Assembly (NCBI GenBank): GCA_037157565.1
Contig: JAZHRO010000026.1
Location: 32,664,501-32,728,500 of the forward strand
Length of the DNA: 64,000 nt
Reading direction: 5' to 3'
DNA from: Thalassia testudinum
Taxonomy: Eukaryota; Streptophyta; Magnoliopsida; Alismatales; Hydrocharitaceae
The notes below the pieces were generated by a model. That model did no database searches and was not told the origin of the DNA. It saw only the letters and a program-made list of their open reading frames with translations. Made by a program: the position numbers and the translations under genes. Below are positions 21,211 to 30,643 of the stretch, piece after piece (the first letter of the stretch is position 1; each line of letters opens with the position of its first letter).

Positions 21211-22094
21211 AACCAGGGTAGTCAGGTGAGGGTGCGCGGACTGTGGAGGGGCAAGGCCCCGGTTTGGTTACTGTGGAGGGGTTGGACCCCTGTTACTGAG
21301 AGGGCTCTGCCCTGGTTCCGTGCTGTGCTTTGGGCGCACCCGTTAACGGAAACGACTGACCGCGTGCCAGTGCGGGCTAGCTACCTGTGCGTTTATCACG
21401 CGTGCCGTAGTCACCGTTACGTCTGTCAGTGACCTTGGGGTGGTTGACTGAGGGTAGGATCACCACAGGGGACTCTCCCGGCCAGGAGAGCACCACGTGC
21501 TACTTCTACTTTTGGAAAAGACTGCATTCAAGATCGTCCCACGAGGACATCCGAGATCAAGTAAAGGATCTGTGAAGTAAATGAAATAGTGAGAAAAATT
21601 GAAAGATGTAAATAAAGGAAGTAATAGAACATAACAGCTACTGTACACTCTACTGTTGCCTTTAGTTAGTTTGCCACTCTACTCAGCGTTTTGCTGACGC
21701 GTTACACCCGTTACCTTTTTCAGGACCAGGTGTTGAGCAGCCAGGGTCGGCGGCTGCAGAGGACGCTGGGCCGAGTAGGGTCCAGTAGAGTTACCCCAGC
21801 TTTGTACCCCTTTTTGTTTCTGTTCTAGTGAGTAGTTTCTGTTTCCGCTGTACCTTCTTTACCTGCAGTTTTTGTTATATGATAAATGTTGTTTTACTGT
21901 TGTGGTGGTGCCTACTGTAGTAGTTTCTTTCCTTACTGCTGTACTTTCTTACTGTTAGTTATATTCATGCTGAATGTGGTTTATTTTACTGTCTTTTGGT
22001 TACTTCCTCGTTGGACGACTGGGTCTTGGGGTTAGTCGAGTCGGTCCGGTTCTCGTGTCTCGTAGGGACTCGGGAATCGGGTCGTTACAACAAT

Positions 22095-22909
22095 TGAGAG
22101 AAACCATCAACCATAATCAAATAATAGCAATGGCCTTATCGATCAGGAATACTGCTGGGACCCCAAGCATCAAGATACATCAATTGAAAACATGAAGACG
22201 TGTTTGGTCCAGTAGCAGCTCGAAAGGAAGATCTATGGTGCTTCCCAAGTTGACATGCGTCATAAGAAAGCTGTGTCGTTGGGGACAAATGTGGAATAAG
22301 TCTCCATAGTTTACCCAAAGATGGATGACCCAACCGTCTATACCACTGTAAAGCACTTCTTGAAGTAGAGCTAATCTGACACGCTATAGCTGTGGGGACC
22401 TGAACAAGTTGGTAAACACCTCCTTTATATCCACTACCAATAATTTTCCCTGTCATTCGATCTTGAAAAATGCATCCAAGCTCATCAAAAATAACACGAC
22501 AGTTCATTTGCTTGATGATTTCACTAACAGAAATCAAATTCATGGACAAGTTCGAAACAAACAGGACATGATTGAGCTACATAGATGGGGTTACTGTAAC
22601 TGCCCCCTAACCATCAATAGGGGCATGTCGCCCATCAGCCACCAGCACAGTGCGACCTTGTGATACCGATTGCATATGTCCAAAACACTGCGGATAGCCG
22701 GATAAATGATTTGAAGCACCTAAGCCAATCAACCACGACACACCAGTGGGTAGAGAAGAAGAGTCACAAACAAAAGTTCCCAGCACAATCTCTGACTCAT
22801 GAGAAGTTGCCATATCCCCAAACACAATGTAAACAACACAATAGAATGTCTTTCCACACAAATTTAAACCACCTAAATTACCCTTTGGGCATAAAATCAC
22901 AATGTCCAA
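22095..22909 (-). pseudogene. Copia B protease and integrase N-terminal region
   Basis: The protease block reads SWLIGLGASNHLSG (22750-22790), in which the copia D-S-G-A active site has become G-L-G-A, so the catalytic Asp is lost. The GAG-pre-integrase region follows with LNLISVSEIIKQMNC, WYRRLGHPS and DACQLGKHHRSSF (HHCC zinc-binding remnants). The integrase core begins LMYLDAWGPSS (first catalytic Asp) just before solo LTR A interrupts at 22094. Gag proper is missing: the leader passes almost directly into protease, so an internal deletion is likely. Confidence 0.82.
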
Positions 22910-23453
22910 ACCTAATCACTTTTCCAACACGTGCAAATCTGATTTTAAATGATAAACAAGGGAATACACACCTCGGAATGGCATAGAAATCAATTTCAAA
23001 TCTGATTGATGTCACTAAAAACAAGAATAGGGGAATACACACCCCTCAATCCGCATACACGTGGTGCAACACTTCTTCAACACACCAAAGGGGAATACAC
23101 ACTCCAAAGATTCAAAAAAAAATGGGGGAATACACACCCTAAACTAAATCAAAAGCCTGATTTGGTCATACCACAGTACTAGAAGATCTTCAACACATCT
23201 TTTGGAGGATCCTTGGCTTTAGAAATCCATTAAACAGGAGCCAAGGACCTCCCTAGGACTCACAGCAGGTGATGTTGGGCGGTACTCCCTCCTACCACCG
23301 AACAAGATCCGACAGCAAGAAAGAGGGCAAGAGCCCGAGAGAGAGGGGGTGGTGGCTTGCTGCTGTTGGTCAGCTAGGCTGGCGGTGGCGGCAACAGCGA
23401 GGGGTGGGCTTGGTGGTAGGGTTAAGGTTTTCTTGGTGGTGTCCTCAACTTAA
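22910..23453 (-). other. Copia B leader with repeated GGGGAATACACAC motif
   Basis: Non-coding leader between primer site and protease. Four copies of (G)GGGAATACACAC, plus strand, lie at about 22960, 23031, 23089 and 23124. A Gly/Ala/Val-rich GC segment (23270-23440) lies next to the LTR and is not convincingly coding. Confidence 0.6.
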
Positions 23454-23464
23454 CTCTAATACCA
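23454..23464 (-). other. Copia B primer binding site (initiator tRNA-Met)
   Basis: TGGTATTAGAG on the element strand, three bases from the LTR. It differs from the standard copia site TGGTATCAGAG by one transition. Confidence 0.82.
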
Positions 23465-23467
23465 ACT

Positions 23468-23605
23468 TGAAGATAATGAATCTCGTTAGTTTCACTAGGC
23501 TTGCCCTACACCTCTCTATATAGAGAGAGAGGTGAGGCAAAAATTATAAAGGGATCATACAAGAAAACATAAAATAATAAAAGAGCCCAATAATATAACA
23601 TAACA
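23468..23605 (-). repeat. Copia B 5' LTR (138 bp)
   Basis: On the element strand it runs from TGTTATG to CTTCA with TG/CA ends. It carries a perfect 16-bp palindrome CTCTCTATATAGAGAG (23513-23528) that holds the likely TATA box. The outer flank gatgta (23606-23611) repeats 2756-2761. Very short LTRs are typical of several small copia lineages. Confidence 0.8.
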
Positions 23606-23611
23606 GATGTA

Positions 23612-23770
23612 CTTTTTGCAATGTGAACCAACAAATCGTGAGAAAGACGTGAACCGAAGAAGAAAGTTGGTGCCATCCAACTTGATAGAAGTCACATGCA
23701 TAAGGTAAGTTGCACTCGTGGTAAAGATTTTCCCCATCAAGTCACTAGAGGGATTCTTGTTTTCCATGGT
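23612..23770 (-). pseudogene. Copia C gag, N-terminus
   Basis: The ATG-initiated frame reads MENKNPSSDLMGKIFTTSA and then SIKLDGTNFLLRFTSFSRFV, the copia gag opening in which KLDGTNFLLW is conserved. It stops abruptly at the Copia B LTR and the protein resumes in frame at 2755. It therefore belongs to Copia C, the recipient of the Copia B insertion. Confidence 0.8.
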
Positions 23771-24348
23771 ACCCAATTTGTAGGATCCAAATAATCAACT
23801 ACTCAAATAAGAAATCAACTCATATAACTGCTACTAGAAACATGGCTAGATCTAAAATCAAATTGATTTAGGACATATGGGGTCCCAAATAATTGAATCA
23901 GGTGTAGCAACAACCTACCAGGGCTAAAAGAGGCCCTAGTAGGGTTGCCTCTTCCTCCTAACTCTCTCTAGTGCTGTTAGAGGAGGGAGGAGGGCGACTA
24001 CACAATCACCCCTACCCAGAGAGGCCCCCCGCTCACGCTAATAAAGGGCTAGCGATGAGATACAGTGCAGCAAAGGCAATGTTGCAATCAACAGGAGCAG
24101 CAAACCAGTACTACAATAGCCTAGTAGGCTGCTCAAACAACCCCATCAACCCTTAGCGGCAACACTGGCCCCAACTGTCACCGCTGCTAGCCTTGGCGGC
24201 AATGCTTGGGGGTGCTGCTATTGGTGTTGGGCTAAGAACGGTAATCAGAGCCAACAGCACCCAATAAGAGAGAGGAGAGGGGTTTTTGGTGGAGCTGTGA
24301 GGAAGGCTAGGGTTGGTAGGATACCCTAACACTGGTCTAGGACCATTA
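23771..24348 (-). other. Copia C leader
   Basis: Region between the primer site and gag. It has no coding frame longer than about 60 codons and contains GC-rich low-complexity stretches (Gly/Ala-type triplets at 24160-24240). Confidence 0.5.
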
Positions 24349-24359
24349 CTCTGATATCA
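24349..24359 (-). other. Copia C primer binding site (initiator tRNA-Met, decayed)
   Basis: TGATATCAGAG on the element strand directly abuts the LTR; one transition from TGGTATCAGAG. Confidence 0.72.
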
Positions 24360-24489
24360 TGATAGGAAAAAATTAACAATCTCTTTTGAGAAATTCTAAG
24401 TGCCTTTATATAGAGAGGCATAAAAGGGAGAATTACAAGTGCACACTCGTGCATGAAGAAATAACAAAAACATGCCACATAACTCAACA
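24360..24489 (-). repeat. Copia C 5' LTR (130 bp)
   Basis: On the element strand it begins TGTTGAGTTATG and ends TCCTATCA. It contains CTCTATATAAAGGC, a good TATA box (24405-24413). Size and layout resemble the Copia B LTR, implying related families. The Copia C 3' LTR is not in the window, so its target duplication cannot be checked. Confidence 0.7.
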
Positions 24490-24604
24490 GGGATAACAAA
24501 TGGAATGGTATTTCCTTGAAATTGGGCAACAACGACAATGATTGGGGATATACGTAGTCCTTTATGAATTTATAAGTTGCTTAAGCTCCCCTGTCTTACA
24601 TAAT

Positions 24605-24855
24605 CTTAATTCTTTCTCTTCTTTTGGAGTTTAACTTGGGTGCATATCCATAGAAGGCCTTCTAGGCTTGCAAATTATGTAACTCATCTTCGTCGTCTCT
24701 CCATTCTTATCTATTGAAACTCCAAGATTTCTAGATATTTCAATGAAATCTGATGATTCCAAAGCCACAAAACAAATTCCAATGATTCTGCATCATAACA
24801 ACAATCTTTCAAAGTTTTTATATAATTTTGCCTATTCTAAGTTTCTCCTAATGAT
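24605..24855 (+). repeat. Diverged duplicate of 26270-26528
   Basis: Shares, in the same order, the CTTCTTTTGGAGTTTAAC-like start, CATATCCATAGA, CTCCAAGATTTCTAGATATT, TCTGATGATT and CTATTCTAAGTTTC. Similarity looks about 80% by eye. Confidence 0.7.
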
Positions 24856-24881
24856 TGAAATTCCAACTACATGCTGACAAA

Positions 24882-25031
24882 ATATCGTCGAAATGACCTA
24901 TTTTTGTGTCTACCCCATGTCAACATGAAATAATGTCGAAATACCCAGATGTCGTTGGCATGCCGATGGCATTTTGACATTTTCAACGATTTCAATGTCA
25001 TGTCAACTATTTTGATGCCATTTCGATGATA
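24882..25031. mobile_element. Possible small inverted-repeat element (MITE-like)
   Basis: ATATCGTCGAAATG at the left end is matched by the reverse complement of CATTTCGATGATAT at the right (13 of 14). Inside are more GTCGAAAT / ATTTCAATGTC copies. No clear target duplication is visible. Confidence 0.4.
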
Positions 25032-25732
25032 TGTCGAGGATTGAGCCAAAATTTTCATTTTTTAAAGGGAAATGGCATGTTGGATGCATGATTTCTTAGC
25101 CCATAACTTTCCCTTGAAAGCCATCTTTCCTTTGTCTCCACAAACTATTATCTCTACAAAAATGACAATTGTTACTCCAAAAATCATTACCTTCACAAAG
25201 TGACAATTATAGTAGTATTTTTTTTTTAAGAGGAAGGAATGCTACCATTCACGGTAGTAATTGCATACGGTTATGCAATAATTTTGTTTTGACGTGTTGT
25301 ATTGCATATTGCATTTATATGCTATGATTGCAGTTGAATTTGGGCATGTAGCATTCATTTGTTGCATAACCTTCTAAACTTTCTACATTAACATGTATTT
25401 AAACCTTGTTCTTGAACTTGAACATGATAGACTACATATTACATATGAATATTAGGTTATAACATTCTTATGCTTGCATAAGCATGCTTAAACTTATAAC
25501 TTTCTTAAAAATCTAATCATTCTGACTACTTTTGCCGTTTTTGTCGACATGCGCTCAACTTGCCTCTGAAATGAACTATTTTCATAACATCGAAATCTTC
25601 ACAATATGGGTGTTTCCATAGAGTGCCTCTGAAATGTGCACTTACAAATTTATTGCACAGCATCAAACTATCTAATTTAATGTGCATTTGTTGCTCAAAT
25701 TTAGAGCCGATTTGATGTGGGATGGTGAATGA

Positions 25733-26031
25733 ATGCATCATTTGATGAGTTTTGGAAGTCATTCAAATGTGGTGGCAAGAATGGGGGGTCACAATGTCTT
25801 CAGTACAAAGAAGGAGAAGGTGAGGCCTCTGACAATTCTGTGGAGCATCTGGTTGAGAAGGAATGTAGTGATTTTTAGGGGCCAACATCCACATGTTGAG
25901 AACATTGTGGAGTCTGTATCTTCTTTGATTTCCCTTTGGAGTTCTAATTTGTAATATAACCTAGTGCCTCCTTTTTGCAATACAATCTATGGGTGGTTAT
26001 ACCCTTTCCCCCTTTCAAAAAAAAAAAAAAA
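25733..26031 (+). mobile_element. 5'-truncated LINE 3' end with poly-A tail
   Basis: The frame to 25954 ends with ILWSIWLRRNVVIFRG and a short C-terminal tail, the recurrent ending (WxIWxERNRxxF) of plant LINE ORF2. A short 3' UTR then leads to a run of 15 A at 26017-26031. 5' truncation with a poly-A tail is the expected product of incomplete target-primed reverse transcription. The exact left end and target duplication are not clear. Confidence 0.68.
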
Positions 26032-26870
26032 GATGCCTAGATTTATACTCAACCTAGATAGATCTAAAGTCCTTTTTAATCATACAAGTCTAAACCTAGG
26101 CTACATAATTTATGGTAAAAATGCTTCATAATAAGTTTTTTTTTTAGAAAAGGAAAATGTTAAATAATAAGTTAATTGCACTAATTAATAGTTTCTACTG
26201 TTGTTCATAACTAGGTAACTCAGAACTAAATAGCATTGCCAATGTCTTCATCATTATTAATAATCATGATCTCAATTCTCTCTTCTTTTCTCTTCTCTTA
26301 GAGTTTGCCTTTGGTACATATCCATAGACGCCTCTCTAAGCTTGCTATTTACTAGGCAATACGTAACTCCTCATCTTTCTATCTCTCCATCTCTATCTGT
26401 CACAACTCCAAGATTTCTAGATATTTCAACGACATCTGATGATTTCAACACCGTGGAATAGATTCCATTGATGTCCACATCATAACAAATTTTGTACAAA
26501 TTTGTCTATTCTAAGTTTCCCCTCTTAGGCAAAAATACAAAACCTAGATCTAAGCCTCACATTATTCATCTGAGTGTAACATAGCTAGATATAAATTATG
26601 ATTAACCCCATAGACCTATATCTAATTAATAGATATCTAGATTTACACTCCATTTAAATAGATCTAAGCTCCTTTTTAGTCACAGAAGTCTATATATAAG
26701 CTACATAATTTACTGTTGAAATGTTTCATGATAAGCTCTTTTTGGAAAAGGAAAAGGTTTAATAATAAGTTAATTACATTAATTATTACTTTCTACTCTT
26801 GTTCATAACTATGCAGCTGCCTACTAGATGGCATTGCCAACTTCTTCGCCGGTGTTAGTGATCATGTTTA
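26032..26870 (+). repeat. Tandem AT-rich duplication (period about 600 bp)
   Basis: 26035-26250 and 26640-26855 align along their length: ATTTAxACTC, AGATCTAAxxTCCTTTTTA, CTACATAATTTA, GGAAAAGGAAAA, AATAATAAGTTAATT and GTTCATAACTA recur in order. The segment between (26270-26528) is the duplicate of 24605-24855. Confidence 0.7.
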
Positions 26871-28075
26871 CATGTAGAATCTTTTTGACTGGCATACCAT
26901 GTATTAGTACATATCATGAGTAAACTAACCATTGATATATGGAGAACATGTGATGGTAAATTTTCTCAATATTCTCCTTATAGTTGAGTTTTTTATAATA
27001 TATTCTAATACACTATCTGCTTCATCCTAAGCCTCAACTTAATTGAATTCATATCTATTTGGCCACATTCAAACAAGAAGAAGCATGGATTTGTGTCTGT
27101 GTTAAGTACATGAGCTGTTGGTACCACAGTTCAATAAATACTATTCACTTTGTTTAGGAATTTCTTCAGTGTGCCTTTGATAATTATTTTTTGGAGTGAC
27201 AAAATTGTCAAAATTCAACAGCAAAATTCCATTACTAAGGCGACGTGCCTCTATCATGCCTCCACAATGTATATTCTATGTGTTAGCAACAATAGTTGGT
27301 GGCCACATCGCAGAGTCGGTGAGCCCATGTGGGCACATGTTGTGTGCATAGATTGTGTTAAGTTGGATGACAATGTGGCAAGTTTTGTTAAGAGGTATCC
27401 TGGTTACTTAGTTGTCAAGTTAAAGAGCTTTAGGAAAGTTCAAATTAAGGTTAGGATTTCGTAATTTGATTTGTTTCTTGCTATGCAAGTTCGTTATGAT
27501 GATTGCCTCTCTATAAAAGGGGTAATGCACCTAGTTTATTTGAGTTTGCAATAATATTTCCTAGTTTTCTAAAACTCTCCTTTCTTCTTCACCACTGATC
27601 TCCCTCTCTACATTCTCTCTCCATGCACCAACATCAAGAGGAAGAATGAATCTTTTCTTCAGACGTGTCCATATCCATTCCAAGGGTGACTTATGATTTC
27701 GATGAATCTTTTCTTTGGACAGAAAAACATTATGTAAAAAAATATCCCTTATAAGGCTTGTATTGAGGTGCAATTTAGGTTGACCTAAGATCTACTTAAC
27801 TACTCTGAACTTCTTTTCAATTTAAACTAAGTACATCTAAGCTCTATCAAATTCATACCAGGCTATTAGGTTAGTCTTATTTTTTTTAATTTAGTGATGT
27901 ACATACATAGTTTTGTGTTAAACCAATAACTTCTTATTCTAGTGAAGAAGCAAACTTAAATTTGTTGTATATGCATTAAATTTTTAAAGCTTTTCAAGAA
28001 GATTTATATTTTCACATTTCACATTGTGACTTGTGAGAAATTTATGCATTTAGTCATGAACCTAAATTTTGTATG
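26871..28075. other. AT-rich stretch, nothing certain
   Basis: Two frames of moderate length exist: 27150-27464 plus, with LYHASTMYILCVSNNSWWPH, and 27561-27773 minus. Neither has a motif I recognise. It lies downstream of the NOL9-type gene and could hold its missing exons, but I found no continuation of that protein here. Confidence 0.4.
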
Positions 28076-29043
28076 GTTTGAGCTAGTGCTGTCAAGGTGC
28101 TCGCCTAAGGTGAGGCGAGGCCTTAGCACCTCAACAACCCTCAGGCGAGCCAATTTGGTCTAGGTGGTGCCTAGGCAAGCGCCTTACCCTCAAGCACTAG
28201 GTGCTCGCATTAGCCAAATACAAAAAGGAATTGAGCAAAAATCCCTTCCATACTGTATTAACATGGAAATAAGCCCCTCTAAAAGCCTTAAAACAATCCC
28301 TTGCCTCCTAAAACCCCATCACACTTCTCTCTCAAATATTGGAGCTCCCTCACCGAAGTTTCTCCTCATCGTCAAGCTTTTACCTCTGGCACTTGTCCTC
28401 ATTGTTGAGCTTCTCCCTACTACTGGAGCTTCTCCCTGCTACCAAGCCTAGCTTTGCTACTTGCTGAAAGAGGTATCTCTTTCTCTCACACACACTCTCT
28501 CTCTGAGCTTTTGCTTCCACTCTCTATATCTCTTTTTCATGCTCTCTCTACCTCACTTTTTCAAATCCTCTTTGCCCCTCTTTCTCATGCTCTATTTCGT
28601 GTTCGCTATTTATATCTCTCCTTTCTTTTTGAAAGACATGGGACCTTGATTGATATAAGATTTGTTGATTTTATTCATTTTTTTATTATTTTATTCATGT
28701 TCTAGTTATATGATCTTTGGTCATGCTATGATTTGTTTTTGAGCATGTGCTTTCTATGAATTTCATGGTTAGATTTATATTTTTACTTATGAAAAGTAAT
28801 TTTTATTGAACATTTAATATTTTGTTTGATATTTTTGCTTATTATATTTTGCTAATGGATACTTGTATGAAATTGTGAGAATATCTAATTTTATTAATAT
28901 TTTATATATTTATTTTCAAAAAATTTATAATTTAGCGCCTCATTTGTCTCAGGTAAGCACCTAGGCAAGTGCCTAGCACCTAGGGCATTTTGGACCCCTC
29001 TTGCCTTTTATCACCTCTTACCTTTGATAGCTCTAGTTTGAGC
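28076..29043. mobile_element. Non-autonomous hAT-type element (952 bp) with 8-bp TSD
   Basis: The element proper is 28084-29035. Ends TAGTGCTGTCAA and TTGATAGCTCTA form an imperfect terminal inverted repeat typical of hAT elements. The flanks GTTTGAGC (28076-28083 and 29036-29043) are a perfect 8-bp target duplication, the hAT signature. The termini are rich in GCCTAGG/GGCGAGGC repeats (28095-28200 and 28930-28990). The interior is AT- and CT-rich with no transposase. It lies downstream of exon 3 of the NOL9-type gene, probably in its third intron. Confidence 0.88.
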
Positions 29044-29225
29044 TCAAAACAAATGTTCTAATCCATTTTGTGTTTTTCCAACATTTCCAAATGTGCTGTC
29101 AGCATTCCCATTCTTAGCATGGCAAAATAATGTCAAACTCAGCATTTGAAACCTTGTTAGCAGAAATCAAATATAATCTAAAATAAGATGTAAAGAGAGC
29201 AAACAGGAGAGAAGGCCTCTTTTAC

Positions 29226-30643
29226 CTTACAGGAGATTTCAAAGATAAAGCCCCCAAATCTGTATCAAAATAATCAAGACTGAACCAACTTATAACTTCT
29301 TATGTTCTTGGAAATTAGTTTGAAAAAAAAAATAGAGAAAGGAAAAAGAAATCAAGGAAAGCAGTATGCTTACCACTAAATTGTTCTTGAAGGACATGGA
29401 GAGAGACAAAGCCTGAAGGAGTAAACTCTGGCTGCCCAACATTTGTATCCAAAAATGCAATATCCTTGTACCTAAAATTTACCAAAAAGAGGAAGCATGA
29501 ACCTCACACAACCCAAAACTCCTCACTCTAAGCTCTTCGTTGGCGGTGCATTTGAATATGCAAATTATCCTCCACCTTAAGTGTCACATAATTTCTCTCT
29601 AAAATTGCTTTTACAAAAAGTAAAACACTCCCAACACCTAACCAGCATCAATAAGAAAACGTCAAAGCACTAAAATAGGACATAAGTTTCGATACTCCCA
29701 TCCGTGCACCCAGTGTTTGAAATATCACAATATATCAGTAATATATCATCGATATATCGTTATTGCCGATGTTCAGAATATCAATACTATTGAAAGTATC
29801 ATTTTACCCTGATATCGGCGATATATTGCCCATATCACGCACTTTTCATGACAAGTGTATCGTGAATCCGTGATTTCCCATCGAATTGTTTGTGATTTGT
29901 GCAATTGTGTGAGCAGTGAGTCGTGTGAATTATAAAAAACACGACTAGTTTGCAATTCAATTCCCATATCTCTATTCTTTTCAAATAAACCCTTAACGTC
30001 AAGGTTTTTCTCCGATATCAGCGATATATCCCCAATATATCCCTTTTTTGACTTATCAATACGATATTGATATCTATATTTAAAACCTTTCGTACATCCA
30101 CCATATACACGCATTTGGAACCATTGGATTGACGTGATCCCATTTTCCTTCCTGAATTCTGTCCACTTCCTTGGAAAGTACTTGAAAATGGGAGAGGTTA
30201 CATTTGGGTGCAGACATGATTTCACTTCTCTTCCACCACAGTAGCTGTAGACCAACCAAACCACTTCTTCCCTTACATCTTCCAGTCCAAGAATCCAATT
30301 AAGGCCATAAATCAATTAACGTTTTGAAACATTAATCTCGAAAGGGTACGATCTCGGCAACAGAAAAGCCCCAGAAGAAATCGGAAAACCCTAAAGTTAC
30401 TTGGTGCTACGTAACGCGTAAGAAAGGGATTGACCTTTGCAGCAGCGTGTTGACGAGGAACCAAGAGAAGGTAGACTTGCCACTGTTCTTGGGCCCGCAG
30501 ACGAGAGTTATGGGTGTATGTGAAGGAGGAGGACGAGGGCCAAAGGTGATTGTTTGAGCTGCCTCCAACCACGAGTTTGGTATGAGGATTTGATGGCTCG
30601 CCGTGCTGATTGAAAGGAAGGGAGAGGGTGAAGCGAGTGCCAT
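29226..30643 (-). CDS. NOL9: NOL9/Grc3-type polynucleotide 5'-hydroxyl-kinase gene, exons 1-3 (partial)
   Basis: This nucleolar RNA kinase phosphorylates 5'-OH RNA ends during pre-rRNA processing. Exon 1 (30435-30643) starts at the ATG at 30641-30643. It encodes 69 residues ending in the P-loop LVCGPKNSGKST, then FSWFLVNTLLQ, with a canonical AG|GT donor. Exon 2 (29374-29471, AG acceptor, GTAAGC donor) reads YKDIAFLDTNVGQPEFTPSG, the conserved block after the P-loop in this family (LDTDVGQPEFTPPG), then FVSLHVLQEQF. Exon 3 (29226-29259, 34 bp) continues the phase and gives DLGALSLKSPV, matching the family's DLTxxxLKTPER position. Phases agree across both introns. Plant homologues are about 350-380 residues, so some 70% is missing: later exons are outside what I can find, or lost. 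Whether the gene is functional is unknown. Confidence 0.82.
29709..30089. mobile_element. GATAT-rich inverted-repeat element in intron 1 of the NOL9-type gene
   Basis: Left end CAGTGTTTGAAATATC and right end GATATTTAAAACCTTT-like form an imperfect terminal inverted repeat. The flanks cgtgcacc / cgtacatc are a decayed 8-bp duplication (6 of 8). The interior is dominated by CCGATATCGGCGATATAT-type repeats. It carries a 68-bp block (29945-30012) about 93% identical to 32729-32796. No coding capacity. Confidence 0.55.

Larger units (their letters stand above)
19373..22089 (+). mobile_element. Solo LTR A (2,717 bp), possible Tekay/Del-type gypsy
   Basis: Begins TGTAACGAGCG and ends GGGTCGTTACA, so it has TG/CA ends within a short terminal inverted repeat (TGTAACGA/TCGTTACA). 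It is flanked by a perfect 5-bp duplication and has no internal coding region: a solo LTR left by LTR-LTR recombination. It is co-linear along its whole length with 37232-39931. The long LTR with TGTAACG-type ends resembles Tekay/Del chromoviruses, but without an internal region that is only a guess. Orientation is given by the TATA-like TTAAAA near 19620 and is uncertain. It disrupts Copia B integrase. Confidence 0.88.
24490..25732. other. AT-rich intergenic stretch with old repeats
   Basis: I see no gene here. 24605-24855 is a diverged duplicate of 26270-26528. 24882-25031 is a short inverted-repeat element. The rest is AT-rich sequence without long frames. Confidence 0.5.

Noticed and set aside
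22955..23136. CRISPR-like spaced repeats
   Set aside because: Only four 13-bp copies with irregular spacing in a retrotransposon leader of a plant genome.
27150..27464. 104-codon plus frame near the NOL9-type gene
   Set aside because: No motif, AT-rich, and on the opposite strand; not enough to call a gene.
29773..30315. 180-codon minus frame across NOL9 intron 1
   Set aside because: It spans a transposon boundary and the NOL9 reading joins exon 1 to exon 2 past it; no recognisable protein.
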